NCBI RefSeq assembly: GCF_014268455.2
Contig: NZ_CP077085.1
Span: forward strand, 2,583,001 to 2,647,000
DNA length: 64,000 nucleotides
Origin: Pseudomonas shahriarae
Lineage (GTDB): Bacteria > Pseudomonadota > Gammaproteobacteria > Pseudomonadales > Pseudomonadaceae
Direction of reading: 5' to 3'
This document shows positions 36,955-44,755 of the stretch, one piece after another; positions within the stretch are counted from its first letter, which is position 1, and every line of letters starts with the position of its first letter. Both the position numbers and the translations under genes were made by a program. The notes below the pieces were generated by a model. The model saw only the letters and a list, made by a program, of their open reading frames with translations. It searched no databases and was not told the origin of the DNA.

Positions 36955-38568
36955 ATGAAGTTCGTGAAAGACGCCGAACTGGACCAAGCCAACCTGCGTA
37001 TTGTGGTGGCCGTCTGCGCCATTGTGTACATCAGCCTGCTGGGCTTTTTGCCGGGGCAGTCGATGGACCGCTATGTGCCGGTGATTATTTATATTTGCCT
37101 GTTTCTGCTGGTCTCGGTTGTGCTGCGTCAGGTGATTGCACGCTGGCCCGGGCATTACCCGGCGCGACGGGTTTTCGGGATGATCCACGACTACACCGGC
37201 ACCTCGTTCGGCCTGGTAGTCGGCGGCGAGGCGGCATTGCCGCTGTATGCGGTGATGGTCTGGGTCAACCTGGGCAATGGCATGCGCTATGGCTCGCGCT
37301 ACCTGGCGATTGCCACGGGCCTGGCGTTGCTGGCGCTGCTGATTGTGTATCGGCTGACCCCGTTGTGGCAGGCGCAGCCCTTTATGGTGCTGATGCTGAT
37401 GATTACCAGCACGGTGATCCCGGTCTACGCCCACCTGCTGCTGGAGCGCACGCGCAAGGCGTCTGAAGAGGCCACCGCCGCCAACCTGGAAAAGTCGCGC
37501 TTCCTCGCCCAGGCCAGCCATGATCTGCGCCAGCCCATCCACTCCATCGGCCTGTTTACGGCGTGCCTGCGTGAAGCGCGGTTGGGCGATGAGGAGCGGC
37601 GGCTGGTGGACAATATCGACCGTTCGCTGCTCAACGTCTCGCAGTTGTTCCGCTCCATTCTCGATCTCTACACCCTGGATAACGGCCGGCTGCTGCCCAA
37701 ATACCAGGTGGTGCATCTGGGTGAGTGGCTGGCCGACCTGCTGCGGCAAAACGCCGAAGCCGCACGCTGGGCCGGCGTAGAACTGCGCCTGCGCCCCTGC
37801 GCCCACTGGGTGCGGGTGGATCCGGCGCTGTTGGCAACGATGGTGCAGAACGTGCTCTCCAATTGCTTCAAGTACGGCGGCCAGCGCCCGGTACTGATCG
37901 GCGTGCGCCAGCGCGGCGGCGAGGTGCGGGTGGAGATTCACGACCAGGGCCGGGGGATTGCCGAGGAGCATCTGCCGCGGGTCTTCGAGGAGTTCTATCG
38001 CGTCCGCCACCTGCGCGACAAGGACGTCGAAGGGGTCGGCCTGGGCTTGTCCATCGTCAAGCGTCTGGGGCAGTTGATGGACATGGACGTGGTGCTGCGC
38101 TCCCGGGTGGGCCATGGCACGTCCGTCAGCCTGCGCGGGTTGCACCTGGCGACCGCGCCCCATCAACCCCCGGTGCGCGACGATGCACGCCAGGCGGGGC
38201 TGTTGACCGGCTTGAAAGTGTGCCTGGTGGAAGATGACCACAACGTGCTGCTGGCCACCCAGGCATTGCTGGAGCGTTGGGGCTGCCAGGTGCAGGCGGA
38301 GTCGAGCGGGCATAACCTGGTCAGCGATTGCGACATCATCGTCGCCGACTATGACCTGGGCAATCACGCCACCGGTATCGAGTGCATCGACCGGTTGCGT
38401 GCACAGCGTGGCGTGGCGGTGCCGGCGCTGATTCTGACCGGGCATGAGGTGGAGAAGATCCAGGCGGCGCTGCACGACCGGCAGATCGCCATTTTGTCCA
38501 AGCCAGTGCGCCCCGCTGAACTACGGGGCACCCTGCGCGACCTCAGCCAGGGGCCGGTTACTAGTTAA
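36955..38568 (+). CDS. Hybrid sensor histidine kinase with receiver domain
   Basis: Inner-membrane kinase of 537 residues. Six or more hydrophobic helices fill about residues 15-155 as the sensing part. The dimerisation domain carries the H-box SHDLRQPIHSIGLF, followed by the N-box MVQNVLSNCFKYG and G-boxes IHDQGRGIAEEHL and GVGLGLSIVKR. A C-terminal receiver starts LKVCLVEDDHNVLLA with phospho-Asp in IIVADYDLG and Lys in LSKPVRP. ATG 36955 has AAGGA eight bases upstream; an earlier ORF start is unlikely. The divergent LuxR-type regulator is the probable partner. The stop overlaps by eight bases the convergent lipoprotein gene. Confidence 0.9.
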   Translation: MKFVKDAELDQANLRIVVAVCAIVYISLLGFLPGQSMDRYVPVIIYICLFLLVSVVLRQVIARWPGHYPARRVFGMIHDYTGTSFGLVVGGEAALPLYAVMVWVNLGNGMRYGSRYLAIATGLALLALLIVYRLTPLWQAQPFMVLMLMITSTVIPVYAHLLLERTRKASEEATAANLEKSRFLAQASHDLRQPIHSIGLFTACLREARLGDEERRLVDNIDRSLLNVSQLFRSILDLYTLDNGRLLPKYQVVHLGEWLADLLRQNAEAARWAGVELRLRPCAHWVRVDPALLATMVQNVLSNCFKYGGQRPVLIGVRQRGGEVRVEIHDQGRGIAEEHLPRVFEEFYRVRHLRDKDVEGVGLGLSIVKRLGQLMDMDVVLRSRVGHGTSVSLRGLHLATAPHQPPVRDDARQAGLLTGLKVCLVEDDHNVLLATQALLERWGCQVQAESSGHNLVSDCDIIVADYDLGNHATGIECIDRLRAQRGVAVPALILTGHEVEKIQAALHDRQIAILSKPVRPAELRGTLRDLSQGPVTS

Positions 38569-38893
38569 ACGGCGTCAACCCGTTACCCCGGGCGCCCTTG
38601 GGTTGGCAGTAGGCGGCGGGTTTCATCATGCCAAAGCTGGCCACTGCAAACATCCCGCCGCTGGCACCGCTGGGCACGGAGCAGTTGTAGTCACCGGAGG
38701 CGGTGCTGGCGATGTAATAGGTGGTCATGGAGTCGCTGCGGACATTGGAGACACGCTTGACCGGCTCGCCGAGGTTGGTTTCCGAGAGGGTCTTGAGGTG
38801 GTCTTCGGTGGGCTTGATATTGCTGCAACCGGCAACACCGAGCATCAGGGCGCCCAACAGGGCAAGGCGGGCGACAGGGGAGTGCAGTTTCAT
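38561..38893 (-). CDS. Hypothetical small lipoprotein
   Basis: Protein of 110 residues with a lipoprotein signal: MKLHSPVARLALLGALMLGVAGC, lipobox LGVAGC with Cys at residue 23, so it is anchored to a membrane. The mature part has SNIKPTEDHLKTL, VRSDSMTTYYIAST and a Cys-containing tail PSGASGGMFAVASFGMM...YCQPKG. I do not recognise the family. ATG 38893 has AAGGAAG upstream. It overlaps the end of the kinase gene on the other strand by eight bases. Confidence 0.72.
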   Translation of the reverse strand: MKLHSPVARLALLGALMLGVAGCSNIKPTEDHLKTLSETNLGEPVKRVSNVRSDSMTTYYIASTASGDYNCSVPSGASGGMFAVASFGMMKPAAYCQPKGARGNGLTPFN

Positions 38894-39020
38894 GGCGTGT
38901 CTTCCTTGGGGTTGTTTTAGTGTTTTCAACGCACAACGATCCCTTGCACGGCGGGTTCGACGTGCTGGCGGGGAGCATTGGAGTACCGGGGAATATAGCG
39001 CCGGGGGCCTGCGGGGTCGA

Positions 39021-39038
39021 TTAGCACAAGTGTGCTAA
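39021..39038. promoter_or_regulatory. 18-bp near-perfect palindrome (operator-like)
   Basis: TTAGCACA at 39021-39028 and TGTGCTAA at 39031-39038 form a perfect 8-2-8 inverted repeat, 47 bases before the GNAT gene at 39086. It looks like a repressor operator. No regulator gene is adjacent. The half-site TTAGCAC recalls the CIRCE element but lacks the 9-base spacer, so HrcA is not implied. Confidence 0.55.
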
Positions 39039-39085
39039 TGGCACCTTGAGGTCACGGCAAACAGAGTTAATTCAGGGAGATTCGC

Positions 39086-39556
39086 ATGCTGCAAATCAGA
39101 CGCGCCACCGACGACGATGGCCCCATCGCCTTCGACATTCGCCGTCAGGCGATCCGCGGCCAATGCATCGGCGCCTACACCGCCGAACAGATGCTGACCT
39201 GGACCCGTGGCGCGGCCGAGGACGGCTATACCGCGCTAATGGCCAAGCCGTTTTACCTGGGCTGCGTCGATGGCGAGCCGGTCGCCACGGGCATGCTTGA
39301 CCCGGCGCACCGGGAAGTGGGAGCGCTGTTTGTGCTGCCCGGTTCTATCGGGCGCGGTTTTGGCCGGCAGATGCTTGAGCACCTGGAGCAAGTGGCGCTG
39401 GAGTTGGGGATTGAGGAGGTGGTGCTGGACGCGACGTTGAATGCCGCGCAGTTCTATCGCAGGCGTGGTTATGAAGGCTGCGAACAGTCCATCTATCATT
39501 CGCCTTCGGGGCTGGAGCTGGCGTGTATCCCGATGGTCAAGCGCCTGACTGTTTGA
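39086..39556 (+). CDS. GNAT-family N-acetyltransferase
   Basis: Acetyltransferase of 156 residues. The start LQIRRATDDDGPIAFDIRRQAIRGQC is a variant of the GNAT beta1-alpha1, and motif A is LFVLPGSIGRGFGRQMLEHLEQVALELG. The acetyl-CoA loop RGFGR and C-terminal EVVLDATLNAAQFYRRRGYEG complete the fold. ATG 39086 has GGGAGA upstream. A palindromic operator-like site precedes it. The end overlaps the convergent HIT-like gene by 20 bases. Substrate is unknown. Confidence 0.85.
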   Translation: MLQIRRATDDDGPIAFDIRRQAIRGQCIGAYTAEQMLTWTRGAAEDGYTALMAKPFYLGCVDGEPVATGMLDPAHREVGALFVLPGSIGRGFGRQMLEHLEQVALELGIEEVVLDATLNAAQFYRRRGYEGCEQSIYHSPSGLELACIPMVKRLTV

Positions 39557-40031
39557 ACGCCGCCCGCAGCCGCTCGATCACGTCCGGCACCGTGAGCCCG
39601 GCCGTCGCGGGTGGCGTCGGGTTCTCACCGAACTCGCGCCAGATAAACAGGGTGAGTTCGGCCCCATCCGTCGCCGCTTGCCCGTCGCTGCCAGTGCCGA
39701 AGTCTTGCAGCACCCGGTAGCGCTCATCCTCCCAGAACAGCGTTTCGACCCAGTCATAGACCGGGATCAAATGAAAATGCAGCGGGAAACCGGGCATATG
39801 CCCAAAGCGGCTGATGTATAGCCACTTGGGTTGGAGCTGTACTTCCATCACCCGCTGGGTTTTCGCCAGTAGGCCACCCATTTCCGCCAGGGCCGCGTCG
39901 GGCAGGTCAGCCAGCGAGCTGATTGGCGTCTTGGCCCCCAGCATCAAATAACCGGGCAGGGCCGAGGCCAGGTGATGGTTGAGCAGCCAGTGTTCGGTTT
40001 CGTGGAGGATATGGGACGGAGCAATGTGCAT
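39537..40031 (-). CDS. HIT-like protein
   Basis: Protein of 164 residues related to the histidine-triad nucleotide hydrolases. The N-terminal region is HILHETEHWLLNHHLASALPGYLMLGAKTPISSL, and the active-site segment is FPLHFHLIPVYDW, a degenerate HxHxxP triad rather than the full HxHxHxx, so it may have altered or lost catalysis. A proline-rich stretch precedes the C-terminal VIERLRAAFKQ. It is cytoplasmic and convergent with the GNAT gene. The family is broad and the substrate is not known. Confidence 0.72.
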   Translation of the reverse strand: MHIAPSHILHETEHWLLNHHLASALPGYLMLGAKTPISSLADLPDAALAEMGGLLAKTQRVMEVQLQPKWLYISRFGHMPGFPLHFHLIPVYDWVETLFWEDERYRVLQDFGTGSDGQAATDGAELTLFIWREFGENPTPPATAGLTVPDVIERLRAAFKQSGA

Positions 40032-40166
40032 GGCCGGGCACCTAGGTCGGGCCGGCAGGATACCAAAGGCAACCCCCTGTATCCCAGAAATGGGCGCGAT
40101 CTGTGTCTTTCGACGGGCGGGTCTTGTGGGTACTGTCCTGCTCTTTGCTTTAACGCTGAGGCAATC

Positions 40167-40496
40167 ATGGATCTACTGGCTACCCCTTTTGGCACCACCG
40201 ACTGGTCGAGCGTCGAACCAGAGTTGCACCCTGGCGAAACCGGCAGCGCCCTATGGCGCACCTGCCATTTCGGCACCACCCGCGTGCGCATGGTCGAATA
40301 CAGCCCTGGCTACCTGGCTGACCACTGGTGTTGGCGCGGTCATGTGTTGTTGTGCCTGGAGGGGGAGTTGCAGACTGAACTGGAGGATGGCCGCCAGTTC
40401 ACCCTGACGGCGGGGATGAGTTATCAGGTGGGCAACGACAGGGACGGGCACCGGTCGAGCACAGCCACCGGGGCCAGGCTGTTTATTGTGGATTGA
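40167..40496 (+). CDS. DHCW-motif cupin-fold protein
   Basis: Small cupin of 109 residues. The fold and motif are clear: HPGETGSALWRTCHFGTTRVRMVEYSPGYLADHWCWRGHVLLCLEGELQTELEDG. The ADHWCW segment is the DHCW-type motif that holds the metal-binding His and Cys. The C-terminal half has LTAGMSYQVGND. ATG 40167 follows a CTGAGGCA ribosome site. Cytoplasmic; function is unknown. It precedes a large repeat region and is likely monocistronic. Confidence 0.83.
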   Translation: MDLLATPFGTTDWSSVEPELHPGETGSALWRTCHFGTTRVRMVEYSPGYLADHWCWRGHVLLCLEGELQTELEDGRQFTLTAGMSYQVGNDRDGHRSSTATGARLFIVD

Positions 40497-40612
40497 TTAG
40501 TCGTCCATCGGCTGAGATGGATCCATCGTGGGGTTTTCAGAGTTTGGTGTCTCGGCACAACTCCCGTATTTGATGGGCGGTGTGGCACAAAGCTCTGCAC
40601 TCGGCAAAGATC

Positions 40613-41482
40613 CCCTGTGGGAGTTGGCTTGTTCGCGGTGGCCATCGGTATCCTTTTCTGGGTATGTGTACATATCCGTTGCTGCGGTTATGGCCACTTA
40701 GGGTTCCGCCCTTACGGCGGGTCACTTTGGAAGAGCGCCAAAGTAAGCAAAGCGCTCTTGCCCCACCACTCGGTGCCTCGCCTAGGCTCGGCATGCCCGC
40801 AGTCAGGCATTGCTCCGTGGGCCCGCCGCGATCGGCCATCCCTGGCCGTGTCGCGGCTACCCCGGCATCCATGCCGGGGTGCCCACTGCGCAATACCTGC
40901 CTGCGGCCAGCGTGGTTTAACGGGGCGCCTGAGATCAAGATCAAAAGCCAGATCAAAAGCAGAGCAACAGCAACAGCAAAGCCGGGGCGCGAAGCTGCAT
41001 TCCCCCCTGTGGGAGCTGGCTTGCCTGCGATGGCGGTGTATCAGTCGATAAATGTATTGGCTGATGCACCGTCATCGCAGGCAAGCCAGCTCCCACAGGG
41101 GTACGCACACGCTTCGACGATCAGGTCGGCTGTCAGGCCGCCTCGCTTTGCTTTTGATCTGAGGCGCCCCGTTAAACCACGCTGGCCGTCATCCGATATT
41201 GATTTTGGGGGTAACCCGGCAGGACGCCGGGTTAGCCGCGCTGGGCCATGGATGGCCCATCGCGGCGGCCCCCCAAATCAATGTCGGATGACGGGCACAC
41301 CGAGCCTAGGCGAGGTGCCGAGTGGTGGGGCAAGAGCCCTTTTGGTTACTTTTGGGGCTCTTTTCCAAAAGTGACCCGCCGTAAGGGCGGAACCCTAAGT
41401 GGCCGTAACCGCAGCAACGGATATGTACACATACCCAGAAGAAGATACCTAAGGCCACCCCGAGCAAGCCAGCTCCCACCCT
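40613..41482. repeat. Composite inverted-repeat element with REP ends and REPIN centre
   Basis: An imperfect inverted repeat of about 870 bp fills the gap between the cupin and PCu(A)C genes. Outer ends carry REP sequences (GTGGGAGTTGGCTTGTTCGCGG left; CGAGCAAGCCAGCTCCCAC right). Inside lie matching arms with GGTATGTGTACATATCC and AGGGTTCCGCCCTTACGG. Further in, both share GGCGCCCCGTTAAACCACGC (or its complement). The cores differ: the left core has a CCCCGGCATCCATGCCGGGG hairpin, the right core an ATTTGGGGGG/CCCCCCAAAT-like inverted pair. The centre (41004-41101) is a REPIN. Open frames in it are not credible genes. A third copy of the arm lies at 63597. Confidence 0.9.
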
Positions 41483-41487
41483 CAGGA

Positions 41488-41958
41488 TCAATGGTTCATA
41501 TGATGACCACCAGCACTACCCAGGCTGCGGGCCGGGGCCTGGATTTCGAGGGTCTGCTTGTCACCCTTGGCATCTTCCACCGTCAGGGTCAGCGGCACCT
41601 GGTCGCCTTCCTTGATCTGGCCCGTCAGGCCCATCAGCATCACGTGATAACCCTCGGGATCAAGCTTCACCGCCTGGCCGGCCGGCAGTGCCACGGCATC
41701 CACCGGGCCCATGCGCATGACGTCGTCTTTCATGCTCATCTCATGAATCTGCACTTCCTTGGCCACCGGCGACTTGACGCTCAGCAGCTTGCTGTCGCTG
41801 TCGGCGGTGAGGGTCATGAATGCCCCGCTCGAATGCTGCCCCGGTACGGTGGCGCGGGCCCAGGCATCGCTGACCTGGACCTGGGCGCTGGCGTGGGCGG
41901 CGAGGCCCAGCAGGGAAAGGCCGAGGGCGATGCGCTTGAGGGTGTGGACAGCAGTCAT
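41488..41958 (-). CDS. Periplasmic copper chaperone PCu(A)C
   Basis: Secreted copper chaperone of 156 residues thought to deliver Cu(I) to the CuA site of cytochrome oxidase. A signal peptide with LGLAAHASAQ is followed by a cupredoxin-like domain with ARATVPGQHSSGAFMTL and the copper ligands of the H(M)x10Mx21HxM type: HEMSMKDDVMRM and YHVMLMGL. The C-terminal tail is His-rich (GGHHMNH). ATG 41958 overlaps the upstream SCO stop as TAATG, so the two are translationally coupled. They probably act together in CuA assembly. Confidence 0.92.
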   Translation of the reverse strand: MTAVHTLKRIALGLSLLGLAAHASAQVQVSDAWARATVPGQHSSGAFMTLTADSDSKLLSVKSPVAKEVQIHEMSMKDDVMRMGPVDAVALPAGQAVKLDPEGYHVMLMGLTGQIKEGDQVPLTLTVEDAKGDKQTLEIQAPARSLGSAGGHHMNH

Positions 41959-42563
41959 TAGCAGACCTCCATGACGGTGAGCAGGTCTTCTGCGCACTCT
42001 TTGGCGTTAAGGGATGCCGACAGGCCCAGGCGCAGGTTGCTGCGGGTGTCGAACACAAAACTGGTGGCGGTGTGGGACAGGGTGTAGGTGTCGCCTGCGG
42101 GGATCTTTTCATAAAAGATCCCGAACTCCTTGGCGGCCACGGCGATTTCTTCCGGCGTGCCGTAGAGCGCTTCGAAGCTGGGGTCGAAGGCCTTGACGTA
42201 GGCGTCGAGCACTTCGGGCGTATCGCGTTCCGGGTCCAGGGTGATAAAGATCACCTGCATGATTTCGCCGTCGCGGCCCATCAGCTTCTTGGCCTGGGCC
42301 ATGCGCGCCAGGGTGGTGGGGCACACGGCCGGGCACTGGGTGAACCCGAAGAACACCACCGGCATCAAGCCGCGAAACGAAGTCAGGGTCACGGTTTCGC
42401 CGGCGGTATTCTTGAGCTTGAACGTGCGGCCCATGATCTTGTTGCTCAGATCCTTGCCGTACTTGAAATTCAGCTTGGGGCCGGTGTCACAGCCGCTCAG
42501 CAGGCCCAGGCCCAGCAGGCCCATACCGGTGAGGACCTTGCGGCGGGTGAGTAACGTATTCAT
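41958..42563 (-). CDS. SCO family copper metallochaperone / lipoprotein
   Basis: SCO1/SenC protein of 201 residues for copper insertion into cytochrome oxidase. The N-terminal TRRKVLTGMGLLGLGLLSGC has twin Arg followed by a lipobox (LLSGC), so it may be a lipoprotein with Tat-like signal. The thioredoxin-like core has the copper-binding CPAVC motif and the distal His of YTLSHTATSFVFD. The gene is first in a two-gene operon with PCu(A)C. The two may support the low-oxygen oxidases also implied by the Anr boxes across the divergent intergenic region. Confidence 0.92.
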   Translation of the reverse strand: MNTLLTRRKVLTGMGLLGLGLLSGCDTGPKLNFKYGKDLSNKIMGRTFKLKNTAGETVTLTSFRGLMPVVFFGFTQCPAVCPTTLARMAQAKKLMGRDGEIMQVIFITLDPERDTPEVLDAYVKAFDPSFEALYGTPEEIAVAAKEFGIFYEKIPAGDTYTLSHTATSFVFDTRSNLRLGLSASLNAKECAEDLLTVMEVC

Positions 42564-42815
42564 GAAGTGGGCGTCCCGTGAAGCGCCTGACGGCTGCGCA
42601 TAACAGGTCAGTCAGGCTTTGAAAAGCGGTGAACAAGCAGGGTGGGTAGTCTACCGGTGTTGATCACGCTTGATAATCTGCGACGTTCTGCCACAGGGGC
42701 GGTCGCCACCTTACCAGCCGAGGGGGCGATTGCGTCTGTGGCACACTGTCGCAGACGCCTTGAAACGCCCGGCGTACAAGGCTTTGGGCAAATGTTTCAA
42801 CGATTATCAGGGCTC

Positions 42816-42829
42816 TTGACCCGCATCAA
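42816..42829. promoter_or_regulatory. Anr/FNR box upstream of the CopD-like gene
   Basis: TTGAC-CCGC-ATCAA matches the Anr/FNR consensus TTGAYNNNNATCAA. Its centre is 70 bases upstream of the CopD-like start. The rest of the 329-base gap from the SCO gene has no gene or other strong motif. Confidence 0.75.
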
Positions 42830-42892
42830 GGCAGCGTCCCCCCGGCCTGGGGCACAGTCACGCCATACGGACCGGCCCACTGTGAGGCGCTG

Positions 42893-43336
42893 ATGCTCTA
42901 TCTCCTGTTTCTGCTGGCCCATCTGTTCGCGGCGCTGATGTTTATCGGCACGGTGTTCTTTGAAGTACTGATCCTCGCCAGCGTGCACAAGCAACTGCCG
43001 GCCCGCGTCATGCTGCTGGTGGAGCAGGGCATCGGCAACCGTGCCAGGGCCTTGATGCCGTGGGTGCTGCTGGTGCTTTTCGGCGCGGGTATCGGCATGG
43101 TCTGGTTGCGCTATCTGCCGGTGCTGGCGGCGCCATCGAGTTCGGCATTCGGCGCCTTGCTGACCCTCAAGTTGATCCTCGCCGCCAGTGTGCTGATGCA
43201 TTTTTTGCTGACGGTGTGGCTGATGCGTCGTGGGCGGGTCAGCGCGGCCTATTTGCGCTTCGTTCATCTGAGCCTGTTCTGCCATATGGTCGCCATTGTG
43301 TTGCTGGCCAAAAGCATGTTTTACATCACCTGGTAA
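42893..43336 (+). CDS. CopD-family integral membrane protein
   Basis: Four-helix membrane protein of 147 residues, resembling CopD-like proteins. The start is LYLLFLLAHLFAALMFIGTVFFEVLIL, with His-containing helix 1 (AHLFAALMF); other helices include RALMPWVLLVLFGAGIGMVWL and FLLTVWLMRRG, and a further His near RFVHLSLFCHMVA. The conserved His residues fit heme or copper coordination by this family, in which no biochemistry is certain. GAGG precedes ATG 42893. An Anr box upstream suggests low-oxygen induction. It precedes the HemN pair. Confidence 0.78.
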   Translation: MLYLLFLLAHLFAALMFIGTVFFEVLILASVHKQLPARVMLLVEQGIGNRARALMPWVLLVLFGAGIGMVWLRYLPVLAAPSSSAFGALLTLKLILAASVLMHFLLTVWLMRRGRVSAAYLRFVHLSLFCHMVAIVLLAKSMFYITW

Positions 43337-43357
43337 CCCCCCTCGTATTCCCTGGCC

Positions 43358-43371
43358 TTGATGCATATCAA
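43358..43371. promoter_or_regulatory. Perfect Anr/FNR box upstream of the HemN pair
   Basis: TTGAT-GCAT-ATCAA is a perfect match to TTGATNNNNATCAA. Its centre is about 65 bases upstream of the first gene of the HemN pair. hemN is a known Anr target in Pseudomonas, so this is a strong support for anaerobic or microaerobic control of the pair. Confidence 0.88.
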
Positions 43372-43429
43372 GGTGCGCTGTCCGGTCGCACCGCACAATG
43401 ATCCACCGTAGCCAGACCCGGAGGCCGTC

Positions 43430-44755
43430 ATGCTCACTGTCATTCATCCCGCCCGCGAGTGGCGCCTGCGCCGTGACCAAAGCGTGCTGGACCAGGGCCA
43501 GGTCGACATCGGCAAATTTCATACGGGGATCGGCTCCCTCGACCTGTTGCGCGCCATGCGCAGCAGTCGCCAGCGCCAACGCCCCTTGGCGCTGAACCTG
43601 CAATGGCCGGCGGGCCTGGTGGCCGATGACTACCTGGACGCGTTGGAGCAGGAAATCCACCTGGTCGGTTGCCACGTGGGCGGGCGCCAGCCGGTGGATC
43701 AATTCCATCTGGGCGGCGCTACCCCGGCGATGGCCGACCTGCAGCGGTTGATGGCGCACCTGCGCAGTCGCCTGCATTTTCTCGAGCATGACCAGGGTGA
43801 CTACAGCCTCGACCTCGACCCGCTGCACACCGACTGGGCGACCATGGGCCGCCTGCGTGAACTGGGCTTCAATCACATCAATATCGGCGTGTCGGATGCC
43901 AGTAGCGACGTCACACCTTCGGTGGCCGGCTATCAAGACCCGGCGCCCATCCAGTCGCTGATCGACGCGGCGCGCACCCTGGGCTTTCGCTCGGTGAATG
44001 TCGACCTCGGGTATGGCCACGCCTGGCAGACCTGCAACAGCTTTGCAGCCAAGCTGGCCAGCCTGATCGCCCTCGAGCCGGACCGCCTGCAAGTGTTCGA
44101 CTATGCCCAGGCCCCCCGGCGCTACCAGCAGCAACGGGCGCGGGCGCTGTCGTCGAATGCCGACAAGTGCGCGATGCGCGCGATCGCCTTCCAGCACCTG
44201 GAAGCTGCCGGTTATCACTACATTGGCCTGGGCCAGTTCGTACGCCCTGACGATGACCTGGCGCTGGCCCAGGAACACGGACGCCTGAGCCGCAATTGCC
44301 AGGGCTTTACCCGTCATGGTTACTGCGACCATATCGGCTTTGGCCTGGGCGCCATCAGCCAGCTCGACAACCTGTATGCGCAAAACACCGACGACCTGGC
44401 GCGCTATCGTCAGCAGTTGGACAGCGACCTGTTGCCCACCGCCCGCGGCTGGCGCTGCGAGGCGGGCGATCAGATCCGTCAGCATGTCATGGAGCGCCTG
44501 GCCTGTGACCTGGAGTTGGATATCCAGGCGCTGGAGCGCCGTTATGGTGTGATTTTTTCCCGCTACTTTTCGGCGATCTGGCCGTTGCTGGAGCATCTGC
44601 ACCAGGACGGCCTGATCGACTTGTCCGAGCGCTTCCTCTGTGTGCTGCCTGCGGGCCGGCAGCGGGTCGAAGCCCTCTGCGCGCTGTTTGACCGGGCAGG
44701 CAGCGCGGTTCCCCCTTGCTCCAACGATGAGACCATCGACCATGAAAGCGTTTGA
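43430..44755 (+). CDS. HemN-like paralog lacking the radical-SAM cluster motif
   Basis: Protein of 441 residues aligned throughout with the HemN encoded just downstream, but without its catalytic cluster. Matching segments are FHLGGATPAMADLQ (HemN: LHLGGGTPTYLDDAQ), LGFNHINIGVSD, SVNVDLGYGHA, YHYIGLGQFVRPDDDLALA and NCQGFTRHGYCDHIGFGLGAI. Where HemN has CxxxCxxC, this protein reads PLALNLQWPAGLVADD, shorter and with no Cys. It therefore should not bind the [4Fe-4S] cluster. The ATG follows GGAGG and lies under a perfect Anr box; the end overlaps the hemN start by 14 bases. A scaffold, heme-handling or regulatory partner of HemN is inference. Confidence 0.85.
   Translation: MLTVIHPAREWRLRRDQSVLDQGQVDIGKFHTGIGSLDLLRAMRSSRQRQRPLALNLQWPAGLVADDYLDALEQEIHLVGCHVGGRQPVDQFHLGGATPAMADLQRLMAHLRSRLHFLEHDQGDYSLDLDPLHTDWATMGRLRELGFNHINIGVSDASSDVTPSVAGYQDPAPIQSLIDAARTLGFRSVNVDLGYGHAWQTCNSFAAKLASLIALEPDRLQVFDYAQAPRRYQQQRARALSSNADKCAMRAIAFQHLEAAGYHYIGLGQFVRPDDDLALAQEHGRLSRNCQGFTRHGYCDHIGFGLGAISQLDNLYAQNTDDLARYRQQLDSDLLPTARGWRCEAGDQIRQHVMERLACDLELDIQALERRYGVIFSRYFSAIWPLLEHLHQDGLIDLSERFLCVLPAGRQRVEALCALFDRAGSAVPPCSNDETIDHESV

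Noticed and set aside
39021..39038. CIRCE element for HrcA
   Set aside because: The half-site TTAGCAC fits, but CIRCE needs TTAGCACTC-N9-GAGTGCTAA. This site has an 8-2-8 layout and no heat-shock gene follows.
40580..41374. Plus-strand open frame of about 264 residues in the composite repeat
   Set aside because: It is built entirely from REP and repeat-arm sequence, has no ribosome site of note, and parts recur in other frames at other copies.
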